Assembly (NCBI GenBank): GCA_903929065.1
Contig: CAIYTJ010000440.1
Span: 1 to 25,360, forward strand
Source: an uncultured Bacteroidales bacterium
GTDB lineage: Bacteria; Bacteroidota; Bacteroidia; Bacteroidales; Paludibacteraceae
Direction of reading: 5' to 3'
Length of the DNA stretch: 25,360 bases
Part shown: one piece after another, positions 7,427 to 13,481 of the stretch
Layout of the letters: the number at the start of each line of letters is the position of its first letter
Position numbering within the stretch: position 1 is the stretch's first letter
Notes under the pieces: model-generated
The model's input: only the letters and a program-made list of their open reading frames with translations
Database searches by the model: none
What the model was told of the DNA's origin: nothing
Made by a program: the position numbers and the translations under genes

Positions 7427-7762
7427 ATGAACGAAACATTATTAATCACCACGAGTAATACGCTGGAAGGTTACCGGGTAGTAAAACAATTGGGACTGGT
7501 GCGCGGCATCACCGTTCGCTCACGCAGCATTGTGGGCAATATTGCCGGAGGTTTTATGACTAATTTTGGCGGGAAGAGCGTTATCTACACCGAACTGTGC
7601 GAAAATGCCCGGGAGGAAGCGTATCAGCTAATGATGCAACACGGCCGCGAAATGGGATGCAACGCCATTATCAATATGCGTTATGATGCCAATGAAGTGA
7701 TGGACGGTGTAACCGAAGTGCTTGCCTATGGCACTGCCGTGGTGGTGGAGAAAATCGACTAA
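7427..7762 (+). CDS. YbjQ/UPF0145 family protein
   Basis: The protein has 111 residues, full length for the family. Diagnostic blocks are TTSNTLEGYRVVKQLGLVRG, TVRSRSIVGNI, a YTELCENAREEAYQLMMQHG helix, GCNAIINMRYD and the final EVLAYGTAVVVE strand. Family members form small pentameric alpha/beta proteins, often labelled heavy-metal-binding on thin evidence; the function is not established. It is cytosolic. The start ATG 7427 gives the usual N-terminus. Base composition is richer in G and C than the flanking spacers. The gene stands alone, with a perfect hairpin 8 bp after the stop. Confidence 0.9.
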   Translation: MNETLLITTSNTLEGYRVVKQLGLVRGITVRSRSIVGNIAGGFMTNFGGKSVIYTELCENAREEAYQLMMQHGREMGCNAIINMRYDANEVMDGVTEVLAYGTAVVVEKID

Positions 7763-7769
7763 TGATTAC

Positions 7770-7800
7770 ACGGGATTGATTGCACGACAATCAATCCCGT
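7770..7800 (+). terminator. Perfect hairpin after the YbjQ-family gene
   Basis: The 13-bp arms ACGGGATTGATTG (7770-7782) and CAATCAATCCCGT (7788-7800) are perfectly complementary around a CACGA loop. They begin 8 bp after the stop. The bases after the stem (TATCTTTCTATA) are only moderately T-rich, but position and strength favour a transcript 3' end. It also separates the gene from the minisatellite that starts 18 bp later. Confidence 0.7.
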
Positions 7801-7817
7801 TATCTTTCTATATAGGA

Positions 7818-8258
7818 ATGTCAACTTTACAAACCCGAATGCCCGCATTATATATCGGGATGACAACTTGAAAGACCGGAATGCTCGCATTACACATCCG
7901 AATGTTAACTTTACAAGTGCGGAAGTCAACTTTACAGACCCGGGTGTCCGCTTTACACATCCGAATGTAAACTTTACAAACAGGAACGCCAACTTTACAC
8001 ATCGGGATGCAGATTTTACAAACCCTTGTGCCCGCATTACACATCAAGATGTAATCTTTTCAGACCCGGTTGCCCGCGCTATTCATCGGGATGCAGAATT
8101 TACAGACCCGAATGCCGCCATTATTCATCAGGTTGCAGACTTAACAAACCCAGGTGCCCGTATTATTTATCAGATTGCAGACTTTACAGACGGGAGTGCC
8201 AACTCAATAAACAGGGACATCTTCTTAATTCGTCGGAATACCCCTCAATAAACGGTTT
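7818..8258. repeat. 21-bp minisatellite, 21 units in strict phase
   Basis: Units start at 7818 and every 21 bp to 8238, with point differences but no insertion or deletion. Most alternate between type A (ACTTTACA then GACC or AACC) and type B (GCATTACACATC or a close variant); two A units are adjacent at 7902 and 7923. The right-hand units from about 8196 are more diverged. Best-conserved columns are the TG of the leading ATG, the TTA.A core, and an ATC or ACC before a G-rich end. Because 21 is a multiple of three, several frames stay open on both strands, but the plus frame from 7766 to 8251 has no ATG. I regard it as non-coding unless shown otherwise. It takes up most of the 643 bp between the YbjQ gene and 8406; the rest is the hairpin at 7770 and a promoter at 8334. 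Confidence 0.9.
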
Positions 8259-8333
8259 TAACAATACTGTATGTTGGAATAAAATGATTTGCAAAAAAAT
8301 CTTTCAATTTTGCTAAAAAAAAGGTCAATTTTT

Positions 8334-8365
8334 TTTGGATTGTCAAAAATAATTTTTTAGTTTTG
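8334..8365 (+). promoter_or_regulatory. Bacteroidota-type promoter for the gene at 8406
   Basis: TTTG (8334-8337), a 20-bp spacer and TAGTTTTG (8358-8365) match the TTTG-N19-21-TAnnTTTG pattern well. The predicted leader to ATG 8406 is about 33 bases. This is the best promoter match in the window. Confidence 0.7.
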
Positions 8366-8405
8366 CACCGTTAACTAAACAGATGCATTTAAAAAATTTA
8401 TTACA

Positions 8406-9092
8406 ATGAACATCATTCAAAATTCAGTACTAGCTTCGTACGATCTGATGATTATTGAAGCCAAAAAAGATTCAGTAGCAACGGCTCTGATTCCTAATTT
8501 TCAAAAAGGGATGACCCGGTTGGAAGAGATTAAAAATGAAATTGAAGGTCTGGCTGTAGAACAGGCAAAAGACCTCACGGGTATCACCGATGACAAAAAA
8601 GCAACGCTGGACCATTTGTCGGCTGATCTTATTGACGTAGCGGGAGCCCTTCACTCGTATGCCAATGGCAAAGGCGACAACATTCTGATGGCAAAAGTGG
8701 ACTACAGAACGAATCGCGTTCACACCATGAAACAGGCCGACATCATTCATGCTTCGGGCATTGTGCTGGAAGAAGCCGGAAAAGTACCTGCTGAAGCATT
8801 GGCCGACGAAGGCATCACTGCCGAAGAAGTGGCCGGTTTCACTGCGGACTACAATCACTTCAAAGGCGTTACAAGCAGCAAACGGGAGGCTATTATCGAC
8901 CGCACTGACCACACCGACCGCATTGCCGAACTCTTTGCCGAAGCCGCCGACCTGAAAAAAAACACGCTCGACCGGCTTGCTACCCAGTTTCAACGCAAAG
9001 CGCCCACGTTCTACAACAAGTACAAAGCGGCTGCTACGGTTATTCACAAACACACTTCCAAACCGGCTGCACCTGCAAATGGGAAAGTGTAA
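8406..9092 (+). CDS. Conserved-looking alpha-helical protein, unknown function
   Basis: The protein has 228 residues, without signal peptide or membrane segment. It appears almost entirely helical: an N-terminal helix pair (SYDLMIIEAKKDSVATALIP, then a TRLEEIKNEIEG coil), a central segment with SADLIDVAGALHSYANGKGD, and C-terminal helices around ITAEEVAGFTADYN and DRIAELFAEAADLKKNTLDR. The tail is basic with Ala and Pro. Four-helix-bundle-like packing is likely, but I know no named family for it. Codon use is GC-richer than its neighbours. A strong promoter match upstream and a perfect 14-bp hairpin just downstream suggest a monocistronic, well expressed gene. It could be a structural or stress protein, but no function can be assigned. 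Confidence 0.85.
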   Translation: MNIIQNSVLASYDLMIIEAKKDSVATALIPNFQKGMTRLEEIKNEIEGLAVEQAKDLTGITDDKKATLDHLSADLIDVAGALHSYANGKGDNILMAKVDYRTNRVHTMKQADIIHASGIVLEEAGKVPAEALADEGITAEEVAGFTADYNHFKGVTSSKREAIIDRTDHTDRIAELFAEAADLKKNTLDRLATQFQRKAPTFYNKYKAAATVIHKHTSKPAAPANGKV

Positions 9093-9105
9093 AGCTCTCA
9101 AAAAA

Positions 9106-9140
9106 AACCTTTTCCAAAGTTTAGTGCTTTGGAAAAGGTT
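9106..9140. terminator. Perfect 14-bp stem-loop after the helical protein gene
   Basis: AACCTTTTCCAAAG (9106-9119) pairs with CTTTGGAAAAGGTT (9127-9140) around a 7-base loop, starting 13 bp after the stop at 9092. An A tract precedes the stem, but the plus strand has no T tract after it. It may act as a 3' end or as a barrier to processing, and it would be a better intrinsic terminator on the minus strand. Confidence 0.6.
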
Positions 9141-9183
9141 AGAAATTGTAACATTTACTTTCATATATTTTTTAAACACCAGG

Positions 9184-9756
9184 ATGAAAAAGGTTCACCA
9201 AATAATTATTGTTGCAATTCTAGTTACAACTTATGTAGGTTGTGTTTCAAAAAAATCAATATCCAAATCAAAAGATACAAATAATGTTGTGACATTAAAA
9301 GGAGTCGGAGATTCGTTTAGAGAGAAAGAATACTTTTTGTATAATCAATTGGAAACAAATAAAACAAGTTTTTTTAATGATGAATGGCTACATATAAGCA
9401 GAAAATTGGTGATTAAAGATTTTGGCGATGAGTATTTAAAAAGTGATACAATTATTATTGTTGAATCTTTTTGTTCTGTTTTGGCAAAATATACCAGTTC
9501 TATATATTCTTCCTTTGACAAAACTATAAAAGAGTACGAAACATTTAATAACCCCAATGACTCCTTTAAACCTATTGTGACTAAAAAGAATAAAAAAGGA
9601 GATGTAATAATTAGTTCTGTAATAAATGGAAATCTTAAAGAGTTAATAGAAGAAAACAGCAAACATAAAATGACACCTGAGACAGATTATCTAATTTCAA
9701 TGTTTTTCAAAATGAATGGAAAATACGAATATAAATTTAAACAAACTGTAAGATAG
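9184..9756 (+). CDS. Putative lipoprotein, unknown function
   Basis: The protein has 190 residues from ATG 9184; the frame is open upstream only across the preceding gene and hairpin. The N-terminus is a lipoprotein signal (MKKVHQIIIVAILVTTYVGC, cysteine at residue 20; Tyr at -3 is slightly unusual). The mature part is hydrophilic, rich in Lys, Asn and Ser, with EWLHISRKLVIKDFGDEYLK and a SYSSFDK-like helical stretch, ending in KMNGKYEYKFKQTV. Nothing resembles a known catalytic site. Base composition is distinctly more AT-rich than in the genes on both sides, as is common for fast-evolving surface lipoproteins or recent arrivals. No -7 box is seen in the 92 bp upstream. Confidence 0.7.
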   Translation: MKKVHQIIIVAILVTTYVGCVSKKSISKSKDTNNVVTLKGVGDSFREKEYFLYNQLETNKTSFFNDEWLHISRKLVIKDFGDEYLKSDTIIIVESFCSVLAKYTSSIYSSFDKTIKEYETFNNPNDSFKPIVTKKNKKGDVIISSVINGNLKELIEENSKHKMTPETDYLISMFFKMNGKYEYKFKQTVR

Positions 9757-9806
9757 AACTTCAGTCAATTAATAAAAACCCAAATTATATCACCCAAATC
9801 AACCCC

Positions 9807-10403
9807 ATGGTCACTCCCGAACAACTCGAATCCTGCAAAAAATGTTTTAATATCCGCTACGACGGCAATGGCGAAATAATCTGCCGATATACCAACAAGG
9901 CACCCGATTTCAGAGAAAGGTGCATACTATTTGATAGCGCTTATAAATCGGAAGACGCCAGCGTCTTCGACGAATTCGAAGCCGAAAGAAACTTAGCCAG
10001 TGCCGGAAACTGGACACGGTTTGCCAATTACCTGATTGATGTGATTGGAATGTATATCTTCATTATTATATTGGGTGTAATCATGTACGTTCTTTCCGAT
10101 CTGGTAGGTTCGCCGTCAACCGGTTGGTTAAATGATGTGGGTACACTCATGAGTTACTTAATTACGTTTTTATCGGGTATGATTTATTACACCTTGATGG
10201 AATACTTTACGGGTGGCCGGTCGTTGGGAAAACTTATTACCAAAACAAAAGTGATTACGCTTGATGGCGATAGACCCGATTTCAGAACCGTACTAATTCG
10301 CTCGTTATGCCGTCACATTCCTTTCGATAGTCTTTCATTTTTTGGATCGACCGATGCCGGTTGGCACGACTCTATTTCCAAAACAAGAGTAGTGAAAATA
10401 TAG
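9807..10403 (+). CDS. RDD-family membrane protein with a cysteine-bearing N-terminus
   Basis: The protein has 198 residues. The C-terminal two thirds is an RDD domain: AGNWTRFANYLIDVIG carries the first conserved Arg and Asp, then two hydrophobic segments (about residues 76-100 and 109-131), then GGRSLGKLITKTKVITLDGD and a RSLCRHIPFD loop. The N-terminal 60 residues are hydrophilic with four cysteines spaced C-x2-C-x12-C-x12-C (Cys10, 13, 26, 39), which could bind zinc or a cluster. RDD proteins are integral inner-membrane proteins, some linked to ion or sodium/proton transport, most of unknown function. ATG 9807 keeps the first CxxC pair. The gene shows no obvious partner: 50 bp from the lipoprotein upstream, 98 bp to the oxidoreductase. 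Confidence 0.85.
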   Translation: MVTPEQLESCKKCFNIRYDGNGEIICRYTNKAPDFRERCILFDSAYKSEDASVFDEFEAERNLASAGNWTRFANYLIDVIGMYIFIIILGVIMYVLSDLVGSPSTGWLNDVGTLMSYLITFLSGMIYYTLMEYFTGGRSLGKLITKTKVITLDGDRPDFRTVLIRSLCRHIPFDSLSFFGSTDAGWHDSISKTRVVKI

Positions 10404-10501
10404 GTGTTGCGATAGAAAATAATGTTGTAAACAACCACCTCAACTTTTTCGATACTAAACATTCCCGAATAGCAGGCGTTTCTATATAAAACTCATTTTA
10501 T

Positions 10502-11416
10502 ATGGAAAAGTCTGTTTTAGTTATCGGCGGCACCGGCTACCTCGGCGGCAAAGTGATTGATGATTTGCTGCGGCGGGGTGTAAGAGTAAGCGCGATGGTT
10601 CGCGAAGGTTCTCCTGCCAAAGCGCTCGAAGCAAAAGACGTCCGCATTGTCCGTGGCGATTTGACCCGCGCCATCACCCTGTTACCCGTGTTGAAAGATA
10701 TGGATGCGGTGATTTCCACTGCCATCGGATATTCCCAGCGAAAAAAAGGCGACTCGCTGCAGTCAGTCGACGATGCCGGCAACCGCAACCTGGTGGATGC
10801 CATCAAGCAATCGAGTGTGAAGCGGTTTGTTTTCACCAGCATTCTTACCGCCGACAAAGCCGTGAATGTGCCGCATTTCCACCAAAAGAAACTGATTGAA
10901 GATTACATGGATGAGAAAGGAATTTCGTACGTGTCGTTGCGGCCGGGTGCCTTTCTGGATCAAAATCCCGCACGCGATCAACTGGCAATTAGCCTCAAAC
11001 AAGGCAAAATCAAAGCAATAGGGTCTGATTCTGCAAAATGGACGTATATCCTCACCGAAGATTTGGCGCGCTATCTGGCCACCGCAGCCATCGATGAAAC
11101 GATTCCTCCCGGCAAAATTGATATTGGCATGACCGAACCGCTCAACGCCGAAATGATAGCGCAATTTGCCACCGAATACACCGGCAAACCGGTAAAAGTG
11201 AGTACAACTTCGTGGTTTGTAATGAACACGATGTTCTCATTTATCGGATTTTTCAAACCGTTTATGAAAGATATGAAGAACATGTTTGTCTACTTTCTTT
11301 CCGGAGATTATGTGGCCGACACCTCGCTGCAAAAGAAATATTTTGGCGATGTGCCCACTGTAAAAGATTCGTTATTTCGATATTTTGAACAAATCGGCTT
11401 GAAAGAGAAACAATAA
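10502..11416 (+). CDS. NAD(P)-binding NmrA/atypical SDR-family protein
   Basis: The protein has 304 residues. An N-terminal Rossmann nucleotide-binding motif VLVIGGTGYLGGKVID (Gly9, Gly10, Gly12, Gly15) is followed by VSAMVRE, where Arg suggests NADP(H). Then come RIVRGDLT, DAVISTAIGYS, a NLVDAIKQSSVKRFVFTS strand-helix and SLRPGAFLD. The classical Tyr-x3-Lys pair is not obvious; the equivalent region has FHQKKLIEDYMDEKGI, typical of NmrA-like atypical SDRs, which may be sensors or reductases. The C-terminal part with ILTEDLARYLATAAIDE and a hydrophobic FVMNTMFSFIGFF helix resembles these proteins. Substrate unknown; probably cytosolic. A strong terminator ends the unit 30 bp after the stop. 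The GC-richer codon use resembles the gene at 8406. Confidence 0.85.
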   Translation: MEKSVLVIGGTGYLGGKVIDDLLRRGVRVSAMVREGSPAKALEAKDVRIVRGDLTRAITLLPVLKDMDAVISTAIGYSQRKKGDSLQSVDDAGNRNLVDAIKQSSVKRFVFTSILTADKAVNVPHFHQKKLIEDYMDEKGISYVSLRPGAFLDQNPARDQLAISLKQGKIKAIGSDSAKWTYILTEDLARYLATAAIDETIPPGKIDIGMTEPLNAEMIAQFATEYTGKPVKVSTTSWFVMNTMFSFIGFFKPFMKDMKNMFVYFLSGDYVADTSLQKKYFGDVPTVKDSLFRYFEQIGLKEKQ

Positions 11417-11445
11417 AATTCCCCGGCAATCTAAAAATAAAGTGG

Positions 11446-11478
11446 AGCGCAATATTGATAAAATATTGCGCTTTTTTT
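11446..11478 (+). terminator. Intrinsic terminator after the SDR gene
   Basis: AGCGCAATATT (11446-11456) pairs perfectly with AATATTGCGCT (11462-11472) around a 5-base loop, followed directly by a seven-base T tract. It begins 30 bp after the stop of the SDR-family gene. Confidence 0.92.
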
Positions 11479-11623
11479 GTCTCTGCTAAATCCAAACCCA
11501 CCATTCATTTCGTCTAAATTAAAAACAAAATAAACGTAAGTATTTTCCATGTTTAGAGTCAATACTAGTAAGTTCTCAAACATGAAAAAATCAACAAACC
11601 AAACAATTAAAAAAATTCATAAA

Positions 11624-12064
11624 ATGAAAAAGTTAATGATTTCTTTCGTACTCGTTATGTCCTTCTTATTTGTAAATGGACAAAACATTTCCGGAAAATG
11701 GAACGGTTCTTTGAACCTTCGGGGAAAACAGTTGAAAATTGCTTTCAACATCTCTAAAACGCTTAATGGTGATTATAAATCAACCATGGACAGCCCTAAT
11801 CAAAATGTGTACCGTATGGCAACTACCACTACTACGCTGAAAGATTCAATTCTTACTATTCAGATTGAAAAAGCCGGGATTGAATTCGTTGGAACTATGA
11901 ATGCTGCAGGTAAGTTTGTCGGTGTATTGAAACAATCGGGTGAATTATTCCCGTTGGAATTGCAGGACAGCAAGGCGTCTAAAAGAATTGCAACTAATTC
12001 TATTGAACCGGATAATTTGTGTTTTTCCGTTATGTTCAAGCCAGGTAATTTTGATATTAATTAA
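11624..12064 (+). CDS. Secreted stand-alone copy of the N-terminal domain found before alpha/beta hydrolases
   Basis: The protein has 146 residues from ATG 11624 (signal peptide MKKLMISFVLVMSFLFVNGQ, cut after GQ); in-frame ATGs at 11549 and 11582 would put a lysine-rich extension before the signal and are less likely. The mature part starts ISGKWNGSLNLRG, then KIAFNISKT, GDYKSTMDSPNQ and LTIQIEKAGIEFVGTMN, ending LKQSGELFPLELQ. From memory this beta-sandwich-like unit is the N-terminal domain of many secreted Bacteroidota alpha/beta hydrolases of the S9/esterase type. Here it stops after about 120 residues plus an unrelated 25-residue tail, with no hydrolase following before a strong terminator. 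Either a free-standing domain protein or the remnant of a longer gene. It should be periplasmic or exported. Confidence 0.75.
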   Translation: MKKLMISFVLVMSFLFVNGQNISGKWNGSLNLRGKQLKIAFNISKTLNGDYKSTMDSPNQNVYRMATTTTTLKDSILTIQIEKAGIEFVGTMNAAGKFVGVLKQSGELFPLELQDSKASKRIATNSIEPDNLCFSVMFKPGNFDIN

Positions 12065-12088
12065 AAGATAAAGCGTCTAATCACGATC

Positions 12089-12130
12089 AAAACCTTGTAA
12101 AAATACATTGATATTTTTACAAGGTTTTTT
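12089..12130 (+). terminator. Intrinsic terminator, 17-bp perfect stem
   Basis: AAAACCTTGTAAAAATA (12089-12105) and TATTTTTACAAGGTTTT (12112-12128) are perfectly complementary around CATTGA, with the T tract running to 12130. It starts 25 bp after the stop of the secreted domain protein. The A and T flanks make it bidirectional in principle. Confidence 0.92.
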
Positions 12131-12178
12131 GTTAGGAATTAATTCAAAATCATTCAGCTAATACCCAATTTCCTGTCA

Positions 12179-12210
12179 TTTCTCATTTTCCTTTCTTTTT
12201 TGTATATTTG
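12179..12210 (+). promoter_or_regulatory. Promoter-like element for holB
   Basis: TATATTTG at 12203-12210 matches TAnnTTTG exactly. At the expected distance upstream (12179-12182) the sequence is TTTC, one base off TTTG. The leader to ATG 12251 would be about 33 bases. Confidence 0.5.
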
Positions 12211-12250
12211 CATTTTATCCGAAATTGGAGTAAAAGTGTAAAATCAAAGC

Positions 12251-13408
12251 ATGCTATTTTCTGAAATCATTGGCCAGCAAGACATTAAAAAGCGTTTCAT
12301 CCGGACTGTAAGCGAACAAAGGATTCCGCATGCTCAACTTTTACGCGGACCTGAAGGCATCGGGAAATTGGCTCTGTCCATTGCTTATGCACAATATATT
12401 TGCTGCGAAAACCGGACTGCAACAGACTCGTGCGGCGTTTGTCCTTCGTGTGTGAAATACCGGAAAATGGCGCATCCCGATTTGCATTTTGTGTTTCCGG
12501 TTATTAAACCGGCAGGTCGGCAAACGGTGGTTTGTGATGATTTTATTGCTGATTTTCGGAAAATAGTTTTGGAAAAAATGTATTTCAGCGTGAATGAATG
12601 GTATGCCGAAATCTCGGGCGATGCCAAACAAGGGTTAATTTATTCGAATGAAAGCGAGGAAATTATCCGAAAACTGAGTTTGAAAACGTACGAATCGGAA
12701 TATAAAATCATGATCATTTGGCTGCCGGAAAAAATGCACGAAACGTGTGCCAACAAATTGTTGAAAATTTTGGAAGAACCACCCGAAAAAACGGTTTTTT
12801 TGATGGTTTCAAACGAACCGGACCAATTGATTTCAACCATTCTTTCAAGAACCCAGCACGTTCATATTCCACGGTTGAGTGAAGACGAAATCAGCACTGC
12901 GTTGCTTCGGAACAATGACCTGGATATTGAACCCGATGACGCAAAATATGCCGCTCACATTGCCAATGGAAGTTATTTGAATGCACTTTCGGTGTTAAGC
13001 GAAGGCGATGAAAATAAACAAAATTTCGAACGGTTTGTAATGATTATGCGTCTGGCATGGCAGGTTGGCAATAAAAAAGACCATGCTTCGTTGAAAACAT
13101 TGCGTAAATGGTCAGACGAAATGGCCATGGCTTCGATGGGTCGCGAACGGCAAAAAAATTTCCTGAGTTATGCCCAACGCATGACGCGCGAAAATTTTAT
13201 CCGGAATATGAAACAACCGGAATTGAATTATTTGACTTCGTTGGAAGCTGAATTTTCACACAAATTTTCACCGTTTATCAACGAACGGAATGTGGAAGAT
13301 TTGATGGCTGAATTTGCTTTGGCCGAAAGACAAATTGAACAAAACGTGAATGCAAAAATGATTTTCTTTGATTTAGTGCTGAAAGTCATTATGTTGCTAA
13401 AAAGATAG
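12251..13408 (+). CDS. holB: DNA polymerase III delta-prime subunit
   Basis: The protein has 385 residues and belongs to the clamp-loader AAA+ family. It is part of the gamma/tau complex that loads the beta sliding clamp onto primed DNA. A GPEGIGK P-loop (residues 33-39), the zinc module C-x8-C-x2-C-x2-C (Cys52, 61, 64, 67), KLLKILEEPPEKTVF and a sensor segment ILSRTQ identify it. The usual SRC motif is SRT here, an accepted variation for delta prime. A family-typical N-terminus (FSEIIGQQDIKKRFI, IPHAQLLRG) supports ATG 12251. RicT follows 73 bp downstream on the same strand and gldH overlaps it, so the three look like one operon, an arrangement I know from other Bacteroidota. Confidence 0.95.
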   Translation: MLFSEIIGQQDIKKRFIRTVSEQRIPHAQLLRGPEGIGKLALSIAYAQYICCENRTATDSCGVCPSCVKYRKMAHPDLHFVFPVIKPAGRQTVVCDDFIADFRKIVLEKMYFSVNEWYAEISGDAKQGLIYSNESEEIIRKLSLKTYESEYKIMIIWLPEKMHETCANKLLKILEEPPEKTVFLMVSNEPDQLISTILSRTQHVHIPRLSEDEISTALLRNNDLDIEPDDAKYAAHIANGSYLNALSVLSEGDENKQNFERFVMIMRLAWQVGNKKDHASLKTLRKWSDEMAMASMGRERQKNFLSYAQRMTRENFIRNMKQPELNYLTSLEAEFSHKFSPFINERNVEDLMAEFALAERQIEQNVNAKMIFFDLVLKVIMLLKR

Positions 13409-13418
13409 TTGTCAGTGA

Positions 13419-13476
13419 AAAGTTTGTAAAGTGATGATACTTTCAAACTTTATGAACTTTTAAAACTTTATGAACT
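13419..13476 (+). repeat. Stem-loop plus short direct repeat between holB and ricT
   Basis: AAAGTTTGTAAAGT (13419-13432) can pair, with one bulged base, to ACTTTCAAACTTT (13439-13451). The right arm overlaps a 14-bp direct repeat AAACTTTATGAACT at 13445-13458 and 13463-13476. It has no T tract typical of termination and may tune expression within the operon. Confidence 0.55.
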
Positions 13477-13481
13477 AAAAA

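Noticed and set aside
7261..7452. 63-residue minus-strand open frame
   Set aside because: It runs over the start of the YbjQ-family gene and the divergent promoter region; the sequence is AT-rich low-complexity and shows no motif.
7818..8258. CRISPR array
   Set aside because: Units abut directly with no unique spacers, vary by substitution, and no cas gene is present; it is a minisatellite.
8026..8316. Plus-strand open frame with CR.YSSG heptads
   Set aside because: It exists because the 21-bp period keeps frames open; it starts inside the array and continues into an AT-rich spacer without stable repeat structure.
8472..9179. 235-codon open frame on the minus strand
   Set aside because: It lies across the strongly supported plus-strand gene at 8406-9092 and its hairpin, with no promoter, signal or recognisable motif; it is an antisense shadow.
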